Origin: Candidatus Mesolinea sp. UBA5823
Lineage (GTDB): Bacteria; Chloroflexota; Anaerolineae; Anaerolineales; Anaerolineaceae
Direction of reading: 5' to 3'
Length of the DNA stretch: 5,519 nt
NCBI GenBank assembly: GCA_002417685.1
Contig: DICP01000113.1
Location: 23,371-28,889 of the forward strand
The notes beneath the pieces are model-generated. The model ran no database searches. It was given only the letters and a program-made list of their open reading frames with translations, and had not been told where the DNA came from. How positions within the stretch are numbered: the first letter of the stretch is position 1; each line of letters starts with the position of its first letter. The translations under genes and the position numbers were made by a program. Shown here piece after piece: positions 4,929 through 5,519 of this stretch.

Positions 4929-5519
4929 GCTCAAAACCGGTGATAAAACGGATAAGTGCTTGAGCACCTTTTTTCCAGGTTGGAAGGTGTTGGCGTTCAT
5001 TAGGCGAGTGAATGTGGTCATCCGGTAAGCCAAAACCGGTCAACAGAGACTTGACACCTAAATAGTTTTGCATGGTTGTTGCCACTGGAATGCTGCCGCC
5101 TTCGCGCTTGAAAATAACGGGTTTGCCCCAAGTCTCGGAAAGCGCAGCAGCTAAATTTTGCAACCCAGGGGCATCATCAGCTAAGTAGGCTGGTGCACCG
5201 GAGTGTTTGACCATCGTCAGGCGTACCGTAGGCGGAACCTGACTTTCAATGTGGGTCTTGATAGCGTCATAAACTAGATCTGGATCTTGATTAGGAACCA
5301 GCCGGCAAGAGATTTTGGCATTGGCGTACGCCGGAATGATCGTTTTGCTGCCTTCTCCAATAAAGCCGGAATATAGCCCATTCACATCCAAGGTTGGGCG
5401 TGCGCCGATACGTTCTATGGGGGTATAACCTGCCTCACCATAAAGCGCAGGCGCGCCCGTTATGGCGAGTAAATCCGATTCACGGGTTGGGTTAGCAGCT
5501 ATGCGGGCTCTCTCTTCTG
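4918..5519 (-). CDS. M20-family zinc metallopeptidase (dipeptidase), C-terminal part; start lies beyond the right edge
   Basis: This is the C-terminal 199 residues of an M20/M28-clan metallopeptidase, most like the cytosolic dipeptidase/carnosinase-like (CNDP) branch, which hydrolyses small peptides with two catalytic metal ions. The frame stays open from the TGA at 4918-4920 to the window end, so the N-terminal catalytic half, with most metal ligands, is not visible. In the partial protein, residues about 32-75 carry the family's ERIGARPTLDVNGLYSG and GEGSKTIIPA stretch leading into the dimerisation (lid) domain. REGGSIP follows at 138-144 and IHSPNE at 169-174, the latter containing the conserved late metal-binding histidine of the family. 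The C-terminus (LPTWKKGAQALIRFI) is the usual final helix. A TTG at 5389-5391 lies mid-domain and is not the real start. The gene overlaps the next one by 11 bp, implying co-transcription. The family is sure; the substrate cannot be told from the sequence. Confidence 0.94.
   Translation of the reverse strand, partial: EERARIAANPTRESDLLAITGAPALYGEAGYTPIERIGARPTLDVNGLYSGFIGEGSKTIIPAYANAKISCRLVPNQDPDLVYDAIKTHIESQVPPTVRLTMVKHSGAPAYLADDAPGLQNLAAALSETWGKPVIFKREGGSIPVATTMQNYLGVKSLLTGFGLPDDHIHSPNERQHLPTWKKGAQALIRFITGFEHES

Noticed and set aside
4929..5033. Upstream extension of the DUF1385 gene by 35 codons
   Set aside because: It lies wholly within the M20 peptidase coding sequence in another frame, the extra residues do not resemble the family, and the conserved block begins 12 residues after the ATG at 4928.

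Overview
The window is one run of bacterial genes, all on the minus strand (transcription right to left), followed by about 320 bases of non-coding, repeat-rich DNA at the left edge. The proteins resemble those of Chloroflexota, probably an Anaerolineae-like bacterium. That placement rests on my recognition of the protein flavour (for example an HD-phosphohydrolase with LADGTEA in place of the usual LADSVEA) and on the gene mix. It is an inference, since no rRNA or species marker is present. Base composition looks balanced, near 50% G+C by eye, and I see no coding segment of clearly foreign composition.

In transcription order the genes are: the C-terminal 199 residues of an M20-family metallopeptidase that enters from the right edge (5519-4918); a DUF1385 (YqhQ-like) membrane protein (4928-4011) overlapping it by 11 bp; a membrane-anchored ComEA-like DNA-binding protein (4014-3424) overlapping by 4 bp; a YqeY/GatB-like protein (3385-2933) after a 38-bp gap that carries a perfect TATAAT; a seven-transmembrane HDIG phosphohydrolase of the PgpH type (2931-811), 1 bp further on; and the 16S rRNA-maturation endoribonuclease YbeY (783-319), 27 bp further on. 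The tight packing suggests one or two transcripts: M20-DUF1385-comEA, and yqeY-pgpH-ybeY with its own promoter.

The second set links translation and ribosome quality (YqeY, YbeY) to an enzyme family known to degrade the second messenger cyclic di-AMP. A PgpH-YbeY neighbourhood is also familiar from Firmicutes. The first set looks like a loose grouping of a peptidase, a membrane protein of unknown function and a competence-type DNA receptor. None of the five visible gene starts has a strong Shine-Dalgarno sequence.

The left 318 bases hold a perfect 12-bp hairpin, a 14-bp inverted repeat, a four-G-tract sequence able in principle to form a G-quadruplex, and three direct copies of an 11-mer inside a 55-bp-period repeat that looks like the end of an insertion sequence. 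No gene is visible there. I found no convincing undescribed system. The most interesting points are the repeat cluster downstream of ybeY, the possible leaderless promoter of yqeY, and a perfect hairpin inside the end of ybeY.
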